Source of the DNA: an uncultured Flavobacterium sp.
GTDB taxonomy: Bacteria; Bacteroidota; Bacteroidia; Flavobacteriales; Flavobacteriaceae
Assembly (NCBI RefSeq): GCF_946478785.1
Contig: NZ_CAMLDD010000005.1
Location: 186,001-250,000, forward strand
DNA length: 64,000 bases
Direction: 5' to 3'
The notes below the pieces were generated by a model. It did not search any database, had not been told where the DNA came from, and saw only the letters and a program-made list of their open reading frames with translations. Every line of letters begins with the position of its first letter. Within the stretch, counting starts at the first letter, position 1. The translations under genes were made by a program, and so were the position numbers. Shown here piece after piece: positions 43,081 through 53,198 of this stretch.

Positions 43081-46000
43081 ATGTTTAAAATATTTATAAA
43101 AAGACCTGTTCTTTCGACAGTAATATCGGTTATCATTGTAATTCTGGGGGTTTTAGGTCTTGTCGAATTACCTATTTCACAATATCCGGATATTGCACCT
43201 CCAACTGTAAATGTTTCGGCAAGTTATACCGGTGCCAATGCCGATGTGGTGCTGAAAAGTATTGTAATTCCGCTCGAAGAGCAAATCAACGGTGTAGAGA
43301 ACATGACGTACATGACTTCTACAGCAACAAATGATGGTAATGCGTCAATTAAAATTTTCTTTAAAGTAGGAACAAATCCCGATTTAGCAGCGGTAAACGT
43401 TCAGAACAGGGTTTCGAGGGCTACCAGTTTATTGCCGGTAGAGGTAACGCAGGCCGGTGTAACGGTAACAAAGAGCCAGAGTAGCAATTTGTTGATTTTC
43501 TCATTATATAGTGATGATAAAGCGTATGATCAGACTTTCCTTCAAAATTATGCTAAGATCAACCTTGTTCCTCAAATTCAGCGTGTCGTTGGAGTAGGTG
43601 ATGTAACTGTTTTTGGTGCAAAAGATTATTCGATGAGAATCTGGCTAAGACCAGATATAATGCAGCAGTACAAACTGATTCCGAGTGATATTTCGGCTGC
43701 TTTGGCAGAGCAGAATATTGAAGCTGCACCAGGGAAATTTGGAGAAAATGGAGATCAGGCTTTTCAATATGTAATTAAATACAAGGGGCGTTTAACAAGC
43801 GATAAGGAATTTGGTGACATCATCATCAAATCTGTTGGTAACGGACAAATGCTGCGCTTAAAAGATGTTGCCAAAGTAGAATTGGGATCTTTAAGCTATG
43901 CCTCGACAATTAAAACAAATGGAGTAGAATCTGCCGCGATGGCTATTAGCCAGACTCCGGGATCTAATGCCCGTGATGTTATCAATAATTCTAAAAAATT
44001 GATTGAAGATGCTGCAAAAAACTTTCCAAAAGGAGTAAAATATACGCTGCTTGTCGATGTCAATGAAAATTTGGATGCTTCAATTGAAAAAGTAATCCAC
44101 ACTCTGATAGAAGCTTTTATATTGGTTTTCATCGTTGTGTTTATTTTTCTTCAGGATTTCAGATCAACGCTAATTCCGGCGATTGCAGTACCGGTAGCGA
44201 TTGTGGGAACGTTTTTCTTCCTGAGTTTATTTGGATTTACGATCAATTTATTAACGCTTTTTGCGATGGTTTTAGCTATTGGTATTGTCGTCGATGACGC
44301 CATTGTCGTCGTCGAAGCTGTGCATGCCAAACTGGATCATGGTTATAAATCGTCTAAAAAAGCAACAATCGATGCGATGGATGAAATCTCCGGTGCGATT
44401 ATCTCTATTACGCTTGTAATGGCGGCAGTATTTATTCCGGTAACCTTTATTACAGGATCTACAGGTGTTTTTTACAAGCAATTTGGTATTACACTGGCAG
44501 TTGCAATTATTCTTTCGGCTGTAAATGCGTTGACCCTCAGTCCGGCATTGTGTGCTTTGCTTTTAAAACCGCATGCTGACGATCATAAACATAAAAGTTT
44601 TATTCAGAGGTTTTATACGTCGTTTAACGTTGCATTTGACAATGTTACGAATAAGTATAAAAAATCAGTGCAGTTCCTTTCAGCAAAAAAATGGATTGTT
44701 TTGGCATCTATTTTAATTGCCGGAGCAGCATTATTTTATATGATGAAAACCACGCCATCTTCTTTCGTTCCTGCAGAGGATCAAGGGACAGTTTTTGCCA
44801 ATATTAGTTTGCCTCCATCAGCTTCTATGGAACGTTCTGATGTAATAGCCAAGCAGGTAGACAGTATTGCCAAAACGATTCCGGGTGTTAAAAATACACT
44901 TCGTATCGTGGGACAAAATTTTACAGCCGGAGCGGGAAGCGCCTACAGTATGGTTATCGTAAAATTATTACCGTGGGATCAACGTGACTTGAGCGTTAAT
45001 GATGTAATTGGTCAGCTTTTTGCCAAAACAAGCGGTATTCGTGAAGCCAGTATTTTCTTCATTTCCCCGCCTACAATTCAGGGATTTGGACAGAGTGGCG
45101 GATTCGAATTTCAATTGCAGGATAAAGGCGGGCACTCAACAGCAGATTTCTTTAAAGTAAACACTGAGTTTTTAGAGAAATTGTCTAAACGTCCTGAAAT
45201 ACAATATGCAACAACGCCTTTTAACCCCGGTTTCCCGCAATATATGATGGATGTTAATTTGGCCAAAGCCAAAGATGCTGGTGTTCCCGTGAACTCAATT
45301 TTGTCCACTATGCAAGGTTATTATGGTGGATTGTATGCTTCTAATTTTAATAAATTCGGTAAGCAATATCGTGTTATGATTCAGGCTTCTCCGGAATTCC
45401 GTGCCAACACAGAAGGGCTGAATAAAATATTTGTGAGAAACAGTTCCGGAACTATGGCGCCAATTACAGAGTTTGTAAAAATGACCAGGGTTTTTGGGCC
45501 TGAATCAATTTCGAGATTTAACCTGTTTACTTCTATTTCGATTACCGGAGCACCAAATCCGGGCTTTAGTTCAGGAGATGCTATTAAAGCAATTCAGGAA
45601 GTTGCGGCAGAAAGTTTACCTGCTGGTTACGGATACGAATTCTCAGGTTTAACGCGTGAGGAACTGGCTTCCGGAAGTGAGACTATTTTCATTTTTATAC
45701 TTTGCCTTGTGTTTGTTTATTTCTTGCTGAGTGCACAATACGAAAGCTATATTTTGCCATTTGCCGTATTATTTTCGATTCCGTTTGGATTGGCGGGAGC
45801 TTATTTGTTTTCGATTATTTTCAAACTGAACAGTAATATCTACCTGCAGATATCCTTAATCATGCTGATTGGATTACTGGCGAAGAATGGAATCCTGATT
45901 GTCGAATTTGCATTGGACAGAAGGCGAAAAGGATTGCCGATTGTTCAGGCTGCAATTGAAGGAGCTGTAGCACGTTTAAGACCAATTTTAATGACTTCTT

Positions 46001-46251
46001 TTGCTTTTATTTTAGGATTAGTTCCGTTGATGTTTGCTACAGGAGCGGGAGCTGTAGGGAATAAATCTATTGGAACAGGAGCTGTAGGAGGAATGTTGAT
46101 TGGAACCATTTTGGGAGTATTTGTAATTCCGGTATTGTTTATCATTTTTCAGACGTTACAGGAAAAAGTAAGCGGTCCGGCGAAAGAGAATTATGATGAT
46201 GACGATGATGATGAAGACGAAATTCAATTGATAGAAGCTCATAAAGAGTAA
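43081..46251 (+). CDS. RND multidrug efflux permease (HAE1 type)
   Basis: This 1056-residue inner-membrane pump is of AcrB/MexB type. It has the N-terminal FIKRPVLSTVISVIIVILG, porter-domain segments (LPISQYPDIAPPTVNVSA, VTVTKSQSSNLLIF), and the proton-relay Asp pair in AIGIVVDDAIVVVEA (TM4). The second half shows the same repeat with LIGLLAKNGILIVEFA. About twelve membrane helices are present in two halves. The C-terminus is acidic (NYDDDDDDEDE). It works with the adaptor and the channel in the same operon to export drugs or other toxic compounds. Confidence 0.95.
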   Translation: MFKIFIKRPVLSTVISVIIVILGVLGLVELPISQYPDIAPPTVNVSASYTGANADVVLKSIVIPLEEQINGVENMTYMTSTATNDGNASIKIFFKVGTNPDLAAVNVQNRVSRATSLLPVEVTQAGVTVTKSQSSNLLIFSLYSDDKAYDQTFLQNYAKINLVPQIQRVVGVGDVTVFGAKDYSMRIWLRPDIMQQYKLIPSDISAALAEQNIEAAPGKFGENGDQAFQYVIKYKGRLTSDKEFGDIIIKSVGNGQMLRLKDVAKVELGSLSYASTIKTNGVESAAMAISQTPGSNARDVINNSKKLIEDAAKNFPKGVKYTLLVDVNENLDASIEKVIHTLIEAFILVFIVVFIFLQDFRSTLIPAIAVPVAIVGTFFFLSLFGFTINLLTLFAMVLAIGIVVDDAIVVVEAVHAKLDHGYKSSKKATIDAMDEISGAIISITLVMAAVFIPVTFITGSTGVFYKQFGITLAVAIILSAVNALTLSPALCALLLKPHADDHKHKSFIQRFYTSFNVAFDNVTNKYKKSVQFLSAKKWIVLASILIAGAALFYMMKTTPSSFVPAEDQGTVFANISLPPSASMERSDVIAKQVDSIAKTIPGVKNTLRIVGQNFTAGAGSAYSMVIVKLLPWDQRDLSVNDVIGQLFAKTSGIREASIFFISPPTIQGFGQSGGFEFQLQDKGGHSTADFFKVNTEFLEKLSKRPEIQYATTPFNPGFPQYMMDVNLAKAKDAGVPVNSILSTMQGYYGGLYASNFNKFGKQYRVMIQASPEFRANTEGLNKIFVRNSSGTMAPITEFVKMTRVFGPESISRFNLFTSISITGAPNPGFSSGDAIKAIQEVAAESLPAGYGYEFSGLTREELASGSETIFIFILCLVFVYFLLSAQYESYILPFAVLFSIPFGLAGAYLFSIIFKLNSNIYLQISLIMLIGLLAKNGILIVEFALDRRRKGLPIVQAAIEGAVARLRPILMTSFAFILGLVPLMFATGAGAVGNKSIGTGAVGGMLIGTILGVFVIPVLFIIFQTLQEKVSGPAKENYDDDDDDEDEIQLIEAHKE

Positions 46252-46269
46252 TAATTTAATTTAAAAGAA

Positions 46270-47676
46270 ATGACTTATAGCTCAAATAAATATATCTTAC
46301 TGGTAATCACAGCTGCATTTTTAAGCGCGTGTTCGATTACTAAAAAGTACGAACATCCTTCAACGATTTCAACAGAAAACTTGTATCGTGATCAGGCTTC
46401 CGCCGATTCGACTACGATGGCCAATATGCCCTGGCAAAGTGTTTTTAAAGATGAAAAACTGAATGCCTTGATTCAGAAAGGACTGGATCAGAACTTAAAC
46501 CTTAAAAATGCAATTGAAAATATAGTACAGGCACGTGCTTCATTGCGTCAAAGTAAACTGGCCTATTATCCAACATTGAATCTTGATGCCAATGTTAACA
46601 GAAATAAGCAGTCGCAGGCCGGACTTAATTTTCCGCCAGGAATTAATATCAATACCCTAACGACAACCTACAGATTGGGTTTAAGCACTTCATGGGAAGC
46701 TGATATTTGGGGAAAACTAAGCAGTTCAAAAAGAGCAGCTTTATCGAGTTATCTTGCCACAGATGCAGCAAAACAAGCTGTACAAACCCAGTTGATCGCT
46801 GATATTGCCAATAATTATTTTCTGCTGTTAGCTTATGACAAGCAATTGAAAATCACTCAGGAAACATTAGAAAGCCGCATAAAAAATGTAGAAACTATTA
46901 AAGCTTTAAAAGAAGGTGCAATAGTTAATGGTGCTGCGGTAGTGCAGAGTGAAGCTAATCAGCATGCTGCAGAAGTTTTGATTCCAGATTTGAAACAAAG
47001 TATTCGTGAAACCGAAAATGTGATCAATATTTTATTAGGACAGGCTCCGGGAACAATTGAAAGAAGTGAATTAGATACACAGATTGTCCCTGAGAATATA
47101 GCGATAGGATTACCATCTCAATTATTGCAGAATCGTCCGGATGTCCGTCAGGCGGAGTTTAATTTCAGAACGGCTTTTGAAATGACCAATATGGCGAGAA
47201 CCTATTTTTATCCAAGTTTGACACTTACGGCAAGCGGTGGATTTTCGAATCTGGAATTGAAAGACTTTTTTACAAATTCAATCTTTTATTCGATAATTGG
47301 CGGATTAACTCAGCCAATTTTCAATCAGGGAACTAATAAAATGAGATTAACAACGGCTCAATCTCAGCAATTGCAAGCTTATAATGACTTTCAGCAGAGT
47401 CTTTTGATAGCAGGCCAGGAAGTGTCGAATGCTTTGTACGCTTATCAAATGGCAGTTGACAAACAAGATTCCAGAAACAAACAAATTGAAGCCTTAGAGA
47501 AAGCTGTAGATTATACCCAACAGCTTTTAGAATACAGTTCGGCTACCAATTATACCGATGTATTGACATCTGAACAAAATTTATTAGCTGCTCAGTTGAG
47601 CGGAATCAATGATAATTTGCAAAAATTGCAGGCAGTTGTTGATTTGTACCGCGCTTTAGGCGGTGGCTGGAAATAA
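46270..47676 (+). CDS. TolC/OprM-type outer membrane efflux lipoprotein
   Basis: This 468-residue outer-membrane factor of the NodT family has a lipoprotein signal (LVITAAFLSACSI) and two repeats of the helical/barrel fold (WQSVFKDEKLNALIQKGLDQ, YRLGLSTSWEADIWGKL, ANQHAAEVLIPDLKQSI, LQNRPDVRQAEFNFRTA). It completes the tripartite RND system started 4.4 kb upstream. It follows the pump by 18 bp and ends with a strong terminator. Confidence 0.94.
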   Translation: MTYSSNKYILLVITAAFLSACSITKKYEHPSTISTENLYRDQASADSTTMANMPWQSVFKDEKLNALIQKGLDQNLNLKNAIENIVQARASLRQSKLAYYPTLNLDANVNRNKQSQAGLNFPPGININTLTTTYRLGLSTSWEADIWGKLSSSKRAALSSYLATDAAKQAVQTQLIADIANNYFLLLAYDKQLKITQETLESRIKNVETIKALKEGAIVNGAAVVQSEANQHAAEVLIPDLKQSIRETENVINILLGQAPGTIERSELDTQIVPENIAIGLPSQLLQNRPDVRQAEFNFRTAFEMTNMARTYFYPSLTLTASGGFSNLELKDFFTNSIFYSIIGGLTQPIFNQGTNKMRLTTAQSQQLQAYNDFQQSLLIAGQEVSNALYAYQMAVDKQDSRNKQIEALEKAVDYTQQLLEYSSATNYTDVLTSEQNLLAAQLSGINDNLQKLQAVVDLYRALGGGWK

Positions 47677-47707
47677 AATTTGGGTTAATTAAATTGTTAA
47701 AACGAAG

Positions 47708-47736
47708 AACGCCTCAGTATTTTGAGGCGTTTTTTT
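47708..47736 (+). terminator. Intrinsic terminator after the RND operon
   Basis: AACGCCTCA (47708-47716) pairs perfectly with TGAGGCGTT (47723-47731) around a 6-nt loop, followed by a T run. It ends the efflux operon. Confidence 0.88.
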
Positions 47737-47834
47737 ATAACATCACTCCAAACCTCTCCAGAGGAAAGGGAGTTTTTAAAAAAAATGGATTATTATACCA
47801 TTTAATAATCCATGAATAGAAAAAGTACTGAAAG

Positions 47835-48167
47835 TTAAGCTGCCATTTTTCTGCATTCACTGGCACATTCTTTACAAATAACCGCACATTCCTGGCAATG
47901 CTCACTCTCATGATTAGAACATTCTGCACCACATTTTTCACAAATATCTGCACAGATTCTGCAAATTTCATTGGCTTTCTCGCTTCCTAAACTCATCAAC
48001 TGTGCGGCCGTATAACAAATCGCAGAACATTCCATATCCAATTGAATACAGTTCGCCATCATTGCAATATTTTCTTCTTTTGTACAGGAGGAAGCGCAAT
48101 GATTGCATATTGCAGCACATTTTAAACAGGCTTCAATACAAGCTTGATAGGTGTGATAATTTTTCAT
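47835..48167 (-). CDS. Cys-rich four-helix bundle copper-binding protein (Csp/DUF326-like)
   Basis: This 110-residue protein contains many regularly spaced cysteines: YQACIEACLKCAAICNHCAS, LDMECSAICYTAAQLM, RICADICEKCGAECSNHESE and CQECAVICKECASECRKMA. This matches the Csp/DUF326 four-helix bundle that stores Cu(I). The start at 48167 (MKNYHTYQ) was chosen over one 14 codons upstream. No signal peptide is seen, so a cytosolic Csp3-like role is likely. It lies alone, convergent with the RND operon; no copper regulator is adjacent. Confidence 0.88.
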   Translation of the reverse strand: MKNYHTYQACIEACLKCAAICNHCASSCTKEENIAMMANCIQLDMECSAICYTAAQLMSLGSEKANEICRICADICEKCGAECSNHESEHCQECAVICKECASECRKMAA

Positions 48168-48456
48168 AATTACTAAAATTTTATAATTAATAGTTTTTTT
48201 AATTATCACAAATTTACTTTAGGCCAAAGGATCAAGTATTATAGAATTATATAGTTTCATTATAATTTTCGGCATAAGAAATTGATTTATAGTTAAATAT
48301 TCAAAAAGTTATAGATTGATTTTATTTGGATTTTAATGTTTTTGCTAGGTTTCCCACTTAGAAGGAGATAGGTATTTTGTAAAAAATTACCGATATAATA
48401 TAAGTCTGAATATAGTAAGGTAATTTAAATTTGAGCGTAATTAAAAAAATATAATA

Positions 48457-48822
48457 ATGATACATTTGATTGATACAGCAGATAATGTGGTTGCTTTTAG
48501 AGCTCTTGCAGAAGTAACTAAGGAAGATTTTCAGGCAGTTGTAGTTCCTGCAATTGATAATTTAGTAAAAAGAATTAACGAAATTAATTTTTTACTGGTA
48601 TTGGATACAGATATTGGCAATTTTACTTCGGGCGCCTGGCTGCAGGATGTATTAGTTGGACTTAAACATTTGGGAAAATGGAACAGAGCTGCCATTATCA
48701 CAGATTCTGAAGAGATTATTTCTTTCACTAATGGCTTTAGCTATATCGTTCCCGGAGAGTTTCGTGGCTTTAAAAAAGCTGAATTTAATAAAGCATTGAA
48801 CTGGGTTGAAGGAAATATTTGA
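48457..48822 (+). CDS. STAS/SpoIIAA-like small protein
   Basis: This 121-residue soluble protein has the SpoIIAA-like/STAS layout: VVAFRALAEVTKEDFQAVVV, INFLLVLDTDIGNFTSGAWL, KWNRAAIITDSEEIISF and PGEFRGFKKAEFNKALNW. Proteins of this family bind lipids or act as small regulators; the function is not settled. A TAAATTTG -7-like element is present 23 bp before the start. It precedes Ku by 29 bp and could be co-transcribed with it. Confidence 0.78.
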   Translation: MIHLIDTADNVVAFRALAEVTKEDFQAVVVPAIDNLVKRINEINFLLVLDTDIGNFTSGAWLQDVLVGLKHLGKWNRAAIITDSEEIISFTNGFSYIVPGEFRGFKKAEFNKALNWVEGNI

Positions 48823-48851
48823 TTCTTATAAAATAATTTAAATCATTTATT

Positions 48852-49628
48852 ATGAGATCAATATGGACAGGTTCTATAAGCTTTGGTTTAATTAATATTC
48901 CAATAAAATTGTTTTCGGCAGTAGAAGACAGCAGCCTTGATATGGATATGCTGGACAAAAAAGACCATGCAAATATAAAATTCAAACGCGTAAATGAGGA
49001 TACAGGCAAAGAAGTTACTTTTTCCAATATTGTAAAGGGATATAAAATTGAGGATAAATATGTGATTTTAGAAGAAGAAGATTTTGAAGCTGCGGATGCC
49101 GTAAAAACAAAAACTATTGATATTGATAGTTTTGTTTCTGAAAATGAAATCCAGAGTATTTATTATGAACAGCCCTATTATCTGGAACCAGACAAAGGTG
49201 CTGAAAAAGCATATGCACTGCTTCGTGATGCACTCGAAGCTTCTGGAAAAGTAGGAGTAACCAGTTTTGTTTTGCGTAAAAAAGAGAGTTTGGCCATCTT
49301 AAAGCCTTATAAGAACGCCATCGTATTGAACCGGATCAGATTTGAACAGGAAATTCGTGATACGAGCGAATTAAAACTTCCACCCATTTCGAAAGCAAAA
49401 AGCAAAGAAATCGATATGGCCAATAAATTAATTGATCAGCTTACAGAGAAATTTGATATCAGTAATTTTAAGGACGAATATACTGCCAAGCTTTTAGACA
49501 TTATTAAAAAGAAAGCCAAAGGGAAAAAAACAAAACCTGCAAAACTCAAAGTAGTACACAAACAGGAAGGTGATTTGATGGAAATGCTCAAAGCCAGCCT
49601 GGAAAATAAAAAGAAGAAATCATCTTAA
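48852..49628 (+). CDS. ku: DNA end-binding protein Ku (bacterial NHEJ)
   Basis: This 258-residue bacterial Ku homodimer subunit has the family start [45 protein letters not shown], and VNLK-type DNA ring segments ([16 protein letters not shown]). A Lys-rich C-terminus ([13 protein letters not shown]) follows. Ku binds double-strand ends and recruits LigD, the convergent gene whose end overlaps this one by 4 bp. The overlap lets both genes share a stop region. Confidence 0.95.
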   Translation: MRSIWTGSISFGLINIPIKLFSAVEDSSLDMDMLDKKDHANIKFKRVNEDTGKEVTFSNIVKGYKIEDKYVILEEEDFEAADAVKTKTIDIDSFVSENEIQSIYYEQPYYLEPDKGAEKAYALLRDALEASGKVGVTSFVLRKKESLAILKPYKNAIVLNRIRFEQEIRDTSELKLPPISKAKSKEIDMANKLIDQLTEKFDISNFKDEYTAKLLDIIKKKAKGKKTKPAKLKVVHKQEGDLMEMLKASLENKKKKSS

Positions 49629-52159
49629 TCCTTTTGATCCTCAATTTTTTTGAGGATTTTTTTTATGTCGGCACCTTTTGATAAAACAGGAGCCCATAAA
49701 TCACCTTTCTTTTCAAATCGCTGGAGTGCATTCTTAATAGTAAATTGTGAAGGGTGTAATTTACTGTTTACTTCACTCCATTCTAAAGGTGTTGATACTG
49801 TTGCCCCAGGTTTTGGTCTTACGGAATAGGGTGCTGCTAAAGTCTGACCAATCCTGTTTTGCAAGTAATCTATGTAAATTTTATGATTTCTTTTTTTAAT
49901 GCTTCGTTCTAAAGTAGTTGTTTCGGGCAATCTCGATTGTACTTTTTGTGCTATTAATTCAGACAAAATTTTTATCGAATCATAGTCATATTTTGCTCCA
50001 AGCGGAATATAAACATGTAATCCTGAGGCTCCTGAAGTTTTACACAGGCACTCAGTTTCTAATTCATCCATTATTTCTTTAACTACTAATGCTGTTTCTA
50101 CTACTACAGTAAAGTCTTGCTTATCTGGGTCAATATCAATTACCAGCCAATCTGGGTTTTCGATATTTTGTATGGTAGAATTCCACGGATTCATTTCAAT
50201 ACATCCTAAATTAGCCATATACAGCAGTGTTTCTTTGTTGTTGCAAATCAGATAATTAATATCCGAATCGTTAGACTCTGAGAATATTTTTTTTGTTTTT
50301 AGCCAAGCAGGGGTTTTGTCTGTATCCACATCCTTTTGATAAAAACTGGGAGCATCAATTCCGTTTGGATAGCGATTCATAGATTCAGGACGGTTTTTAA
50401 GATAGGGTAGGATGAGATCAGCAACTTCATTATAATATTGTATAATATCTCCTTTTGTAATGCCATCATTAGGAAAATATATTTTATTCTGATTGGTTAA
50501 ATGCAGTACAGTTTTACCTATTTTCAAATCATAATCGCTTTCTGTTTTATCCTTTGGCTCTTTTTTCATAGTTTCTTTTTTTTCTAAATCTGAATTTTTA
50601 GTATTTGATGGCACAAAAACCTCACTTGCTTTTTTATCAATTCTCAAACCAAGGTATACAGGATGCCGAAGATGATTGTCTTTTGTCCATTCAGTAAATT
50701 TTACCTGACAGACCAGTTTAGGTTTTACCCATTGTATGGTATCTCTAAGTCCCGTTTTTTCACTTAGTGGAGAAGTAGTGACAAAATTTGGCTTTAGTTT
50801 CGTGTATAATTCTTTTAGTGTTTGTTCATTAAATCCGGTACCGCATTTTCCAATAAACTGTAATCTTTTGCCATAGTACTGGCCAAGAAGTAATGCCCCA
50901 AAATATTTTCTTGATTTTTTAGGCTCTGTAATTCCAATAATAATAGCCTCTTCCTGATTAGAAGTTTTTATTTTTACCCAGTCATTGCTTCTTTTATTCA
51001 CTGTGTAATTGCTGTCTGCCTTTTTGGCAATGATGCCCTCTTCTTTATTTTTTTCAGCAATATCAAAGAGTTCTGTTCCTTTTTCTGTTGTATGTTCCGA
51101 ATAAAATATATTTGTAAATTGATATTTGTTGAACAAAATCTTTAAAAGCTCTTTTCTTTCCAGCAAAGACAATTCTGTAATTGAATTTCCGTCTAAATTC
51201 AAAAGATCAAAAACATAATATTTCAAGATTCCTGAACCTGTTTTTAGATAGTTTTGAAGCAGCTGAAAATTAGCTTTCCCGGATTCATCTTCAACTACAA
51301 TTTCTCCGTCTAAAACAGCGGTATGGTCAATTTTTTTTAACTCCTCAGCTACGGGCCTGAAATTGGAATTAAAAGAGATTTCGTTTCGACTGAATAAATT
51401 TACCTCAGAGGGATTTATCACCGCAATGCTGCGATATCCGTCATATTTTTTCTCAAAAACCCAGTCTGGGTCATCAAAAGGTTTTTCTTTTATAGAAGCC
51501 AGCATTGGTTTTATAAAAGTTGCTTTTTCAATTGAGTTTTTCTTTTTTTTTGATGGTGATTTTTCTTCGCCAGATGAAATGGCTTTTTTAGACTTTTCTT
51601 CTAATTCTTCAAGCGCTCTTTTAGACAATACTGATTTGTTTTTTTGTAATATATCAGCATCTGTAGCATATTTGTCATTTTTCTTCATTAACAGCCATGC
51701 ATTTTCCTGTTTGCCTTTTAACTTTATCAGAGAAAACTCTCCTTTAAGTTTATTTCCTGTTAAAATAAAACTCAAACGCCCTTTTTTAAGATCCTCCAAT
51801 AATTTTTTTTCGGGATTTACAACTTTTTCGTCAGATGTATAGGTTCCATTATCCCAGACAATAACATTTCCGGCTCCGTAATTTCCTTCAGGAATAGTAC
51901 CTTCAAAATCTTTATAACTGTAAGGATGATCTTCGACCATCATGGCAAGACGCTTATCATCAGGATTCATTGATGGTCCTTTAGGCACGGCCCAGCTTTT
52001 AAGAACTCCATTCATCTCCAGCCTGAAATCATAATGCAAATGAGAGGCTGCGTGTTTTTGTACTACAAAAATTAATTCCTCAGCAGATTTTTCAACTTTT
52101 CCTTTTGGCTCCTGAGTTTGTTTAAAATCTCTTTTCTGATTGTATTTAGATAGCGACAT
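49625..52159 (-). CDS. ligD: Multifunctional DNA ligase D (LigD)
   Basis: This 844-residue NHEJ enzyme has the three usual domains in the order phosphoesterase-ligase-polymerase. Residues ~1-165 hold the 3'-phosphoesterase ([50 protein letters not shown]). Residues ~215-520 hold the ATP ligase with KxDG ([13 protein letters not shown]), DGEIVVED and EGIIAKK motifs. Residues ~545-844 hold the primase/polymerase ([41 protein letters not shown]). It seals breaks with Ku. The domain order is typical of Bacteroidota and differs from the mycobacterial order. Confidence 0.95.
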   Translation of the reverse strand: MSLSKYNQKRDFKQTQEPKGKVEKSAEELIFVVQKHAASHLHYDFRLEMNGVLKSWAVPKGPSMNPDDKRLAMMVEDHPYSYKDFEGTIPEGNYGAGNVIVWDNGTYTSDEKVVNPEKKLLEDLKKGRLSFILTGNKLKGEFSLIKLKGKQENAWLLMKKNDKYATDADILQKNKSVLSKRALEELEEKSKKAISSGEEKSPSKKKKNSIEKATFIKPMLASIKEKPFDDPDWVFEKKYDGYRSIAVINPSEVNLFSRNEISFNSNFRPVAEELKKIDHTAVLDGEIVVEDESGKANFQLLQNYLKTGSGILKYYVFDLLNLDGNSITELSLLERKELLKILFNKYQFTNIFYSEHTTEKGTELFDIAEKNKEEGIIAKKADSNYTVNKRSNDWVKIKTSNQEEAIIIGITEPKKSRKYFGALLLGQYYGKRLQFIGKCGTGFNEQTLKELYTKLKPNFVTTSPLSEKTGLRDTIQWVKPKLVCQVKFTEWTKDNHLRHPVYLGLRIDKKASEVFVPSNTKNSDLEKKETMKKEPKDKTESDYDLKIGKTVLHLTNQNKIYFPNDGITKGDIIQYYNEVADLILPYLKNRPESMNRYPNGIDAPSFYQKDVDTDKTPAWLKTKKIFSESNDSDINYLICNNKETLLYMANLGCIEMNPWNSTIQNIENPDWLVIDIDPDKQDFTVVVETALVVKEIMDELETECLCKTSGASGLHVYIPLGAKYDYDSIKILSELIAQKVQSRLPETTTLERSIKKRNHKIYIDYLQNRIGQTLAAPYSVRPKPGATVSTPLEWSEVNSKLHPSQFTIKNALQRFEKKGDLWAPVLSKGADIKKILKKIEDQKD

Positions 52160-52180
52160 AAGACTGGAATTAAAAGAGAG

Positions 52181-52624
52181 TTAAAAAAGAGAATAAGTCA
52201 ATGTTGCAGTTATGGCAAATATTACATGAGCAAAAAAGAGCTGAATGTAATATCCCTTAAAATCGATTCTGGGCTTATGATCTGTAATTTTAAACATGAA
52301 CATCCAGCCAATAATTCCTATAATTCCACTTGCGGCACCCAAAAACAGAACACTTAAAAATGATAAATCCAAGATATTGTAAAACCATAAAATATGGTAT
52401 GCTACGACAAAAATTAATCCGATAAAATAATGCAAAATCCAGGCTAAAACTGCTTTTGTTTTTGTTGACAAATCCATGTTCAATTTGCTCAGTATATAAG
52501 TTAACAGCACTGGTTCTTTATACAATTCCCTAAAACTTGTTGAAATTATATAGCTAAATAATGTCATAGCTGACGTTGCTGCAATTGAAGCTAATAATAT
52601 TTGTAAAAAAACATAAAAATCCAT
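52181..52624 (-). CDS. Hypothetical four-helix membrane protein
   Basis: This 147-residue protein has four hydrophobic segments (residues ~5-25, ~60-82, ~85-110 with LSVLFLGAASGIIGIIGWMF, and ~124-145). A central motif reads FRELYKEPVLLTYILSKL. No family function is recognised. It lies 21 bp upstream of ligD on the same strand and could be co-transcribed with it. Confidence 0.68.
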   Translation of the reverse strand: MDFYVFLQILLASIAATSAMTLFSYIISTSFRELYKEPVLLTYILSKLNMDLSTKTKAVLAWILHYFIGLIFVVAYHILWFYNILDLSFLSVLFLGAASGIIGIIGWMFMFKITDHKPRIDFKGYYIQLFFAHVIFAITATLTYSLF

Positions 52625-52980
52625 AAGGCTCTGTAATTAATTTCATACTCAAATTTAAAATCCTTATAAGTGTTTTTTTTATACAATTAAAATTTCTAAT
52701 TATATAATTATCAGTAAAATCTTAAATTGTGTTAATTTATTTATGGAACTTGTAAGGAGGTTGGATAAGCCGTTGATATATGAAATGTCTTTTAAATGGA
52801 ATTATTTGGTAGAGAAACATTTATTTCTTTTATTATAAAGCATAAAAAGTAAATACATTATGGAAAAAATTACCAGATCAAATTTTGAATTATTTACTAT
52901 CAGCTATAAATTTCAATTTCAGTTATTAATTCAAGAAAAGCTAAGTAAAAAGTTATCTCTATTAAATAATTGTCACCTGG

Positions 52981-52995
52981 TTACACAACCGATTG
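52981..52995. promoter_or_regulatory. Operator-like motif, copy 1
   Basis: TTACACAACCGATTG is repeated exactly at 53079-53093. The core ACAACCGATTG resembles the CG-centred palindromes bound by LacI-family repressors. No LacI-type gene is in the window. Confidence 0.45.
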
Positions 52996-53078
52996 CTGTT
53001 TTTTTGTTTGATAAGTTCGTTTCTTTCAATTTATAAAGTAGCTAAAGAATATGTTAAAATTTTATTTTTTTATAATTA

Positions 53079-53093
53079 TTACACAACCGATTG
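53079..53093. promoter_or_regulatory. Operator-like motif, copy 2
   Basis: This is an exact 15-bp copy of 52981-52995, 98 bp downstream and 106 bp before the transporter start. Here the context extends to ACAACCGATTGT, an imperfect CG-centred palindrome (10 of 12 positions symmetrical). Confidence 0.5.
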
Positions 53094-53198
53094 TTTTTAT
53101 TATTATTTTAGCACCGAAAATTATTCTTAGATTCTTGAATAAATTTTAAATCAGTATTTTTTTGAACTAGCTAACCCAATATAACCACTAATAAAATA

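Larger units (their letters stand above)
52625..53198. other. 574-bp intergenic region upstream of the xyloside genes
   Basis: No gene is seen. It is AT-rich with two copies of a LacI-type operator-like motif (52981 and 53079). It probably holds the promoter of the GPH transporter and, on the other strand, of the membrane protein/ligD unit. Confidence 0.55.

Noticed and set aside
51363..51842. 159-codon plus-strand frame inside ligD
   Set aside because: Antisense shadow of a low-complexity Lys/Glu-rich linker in LigD; hydrophobic runs are an artefact of AAA/GAA codons read backwards.
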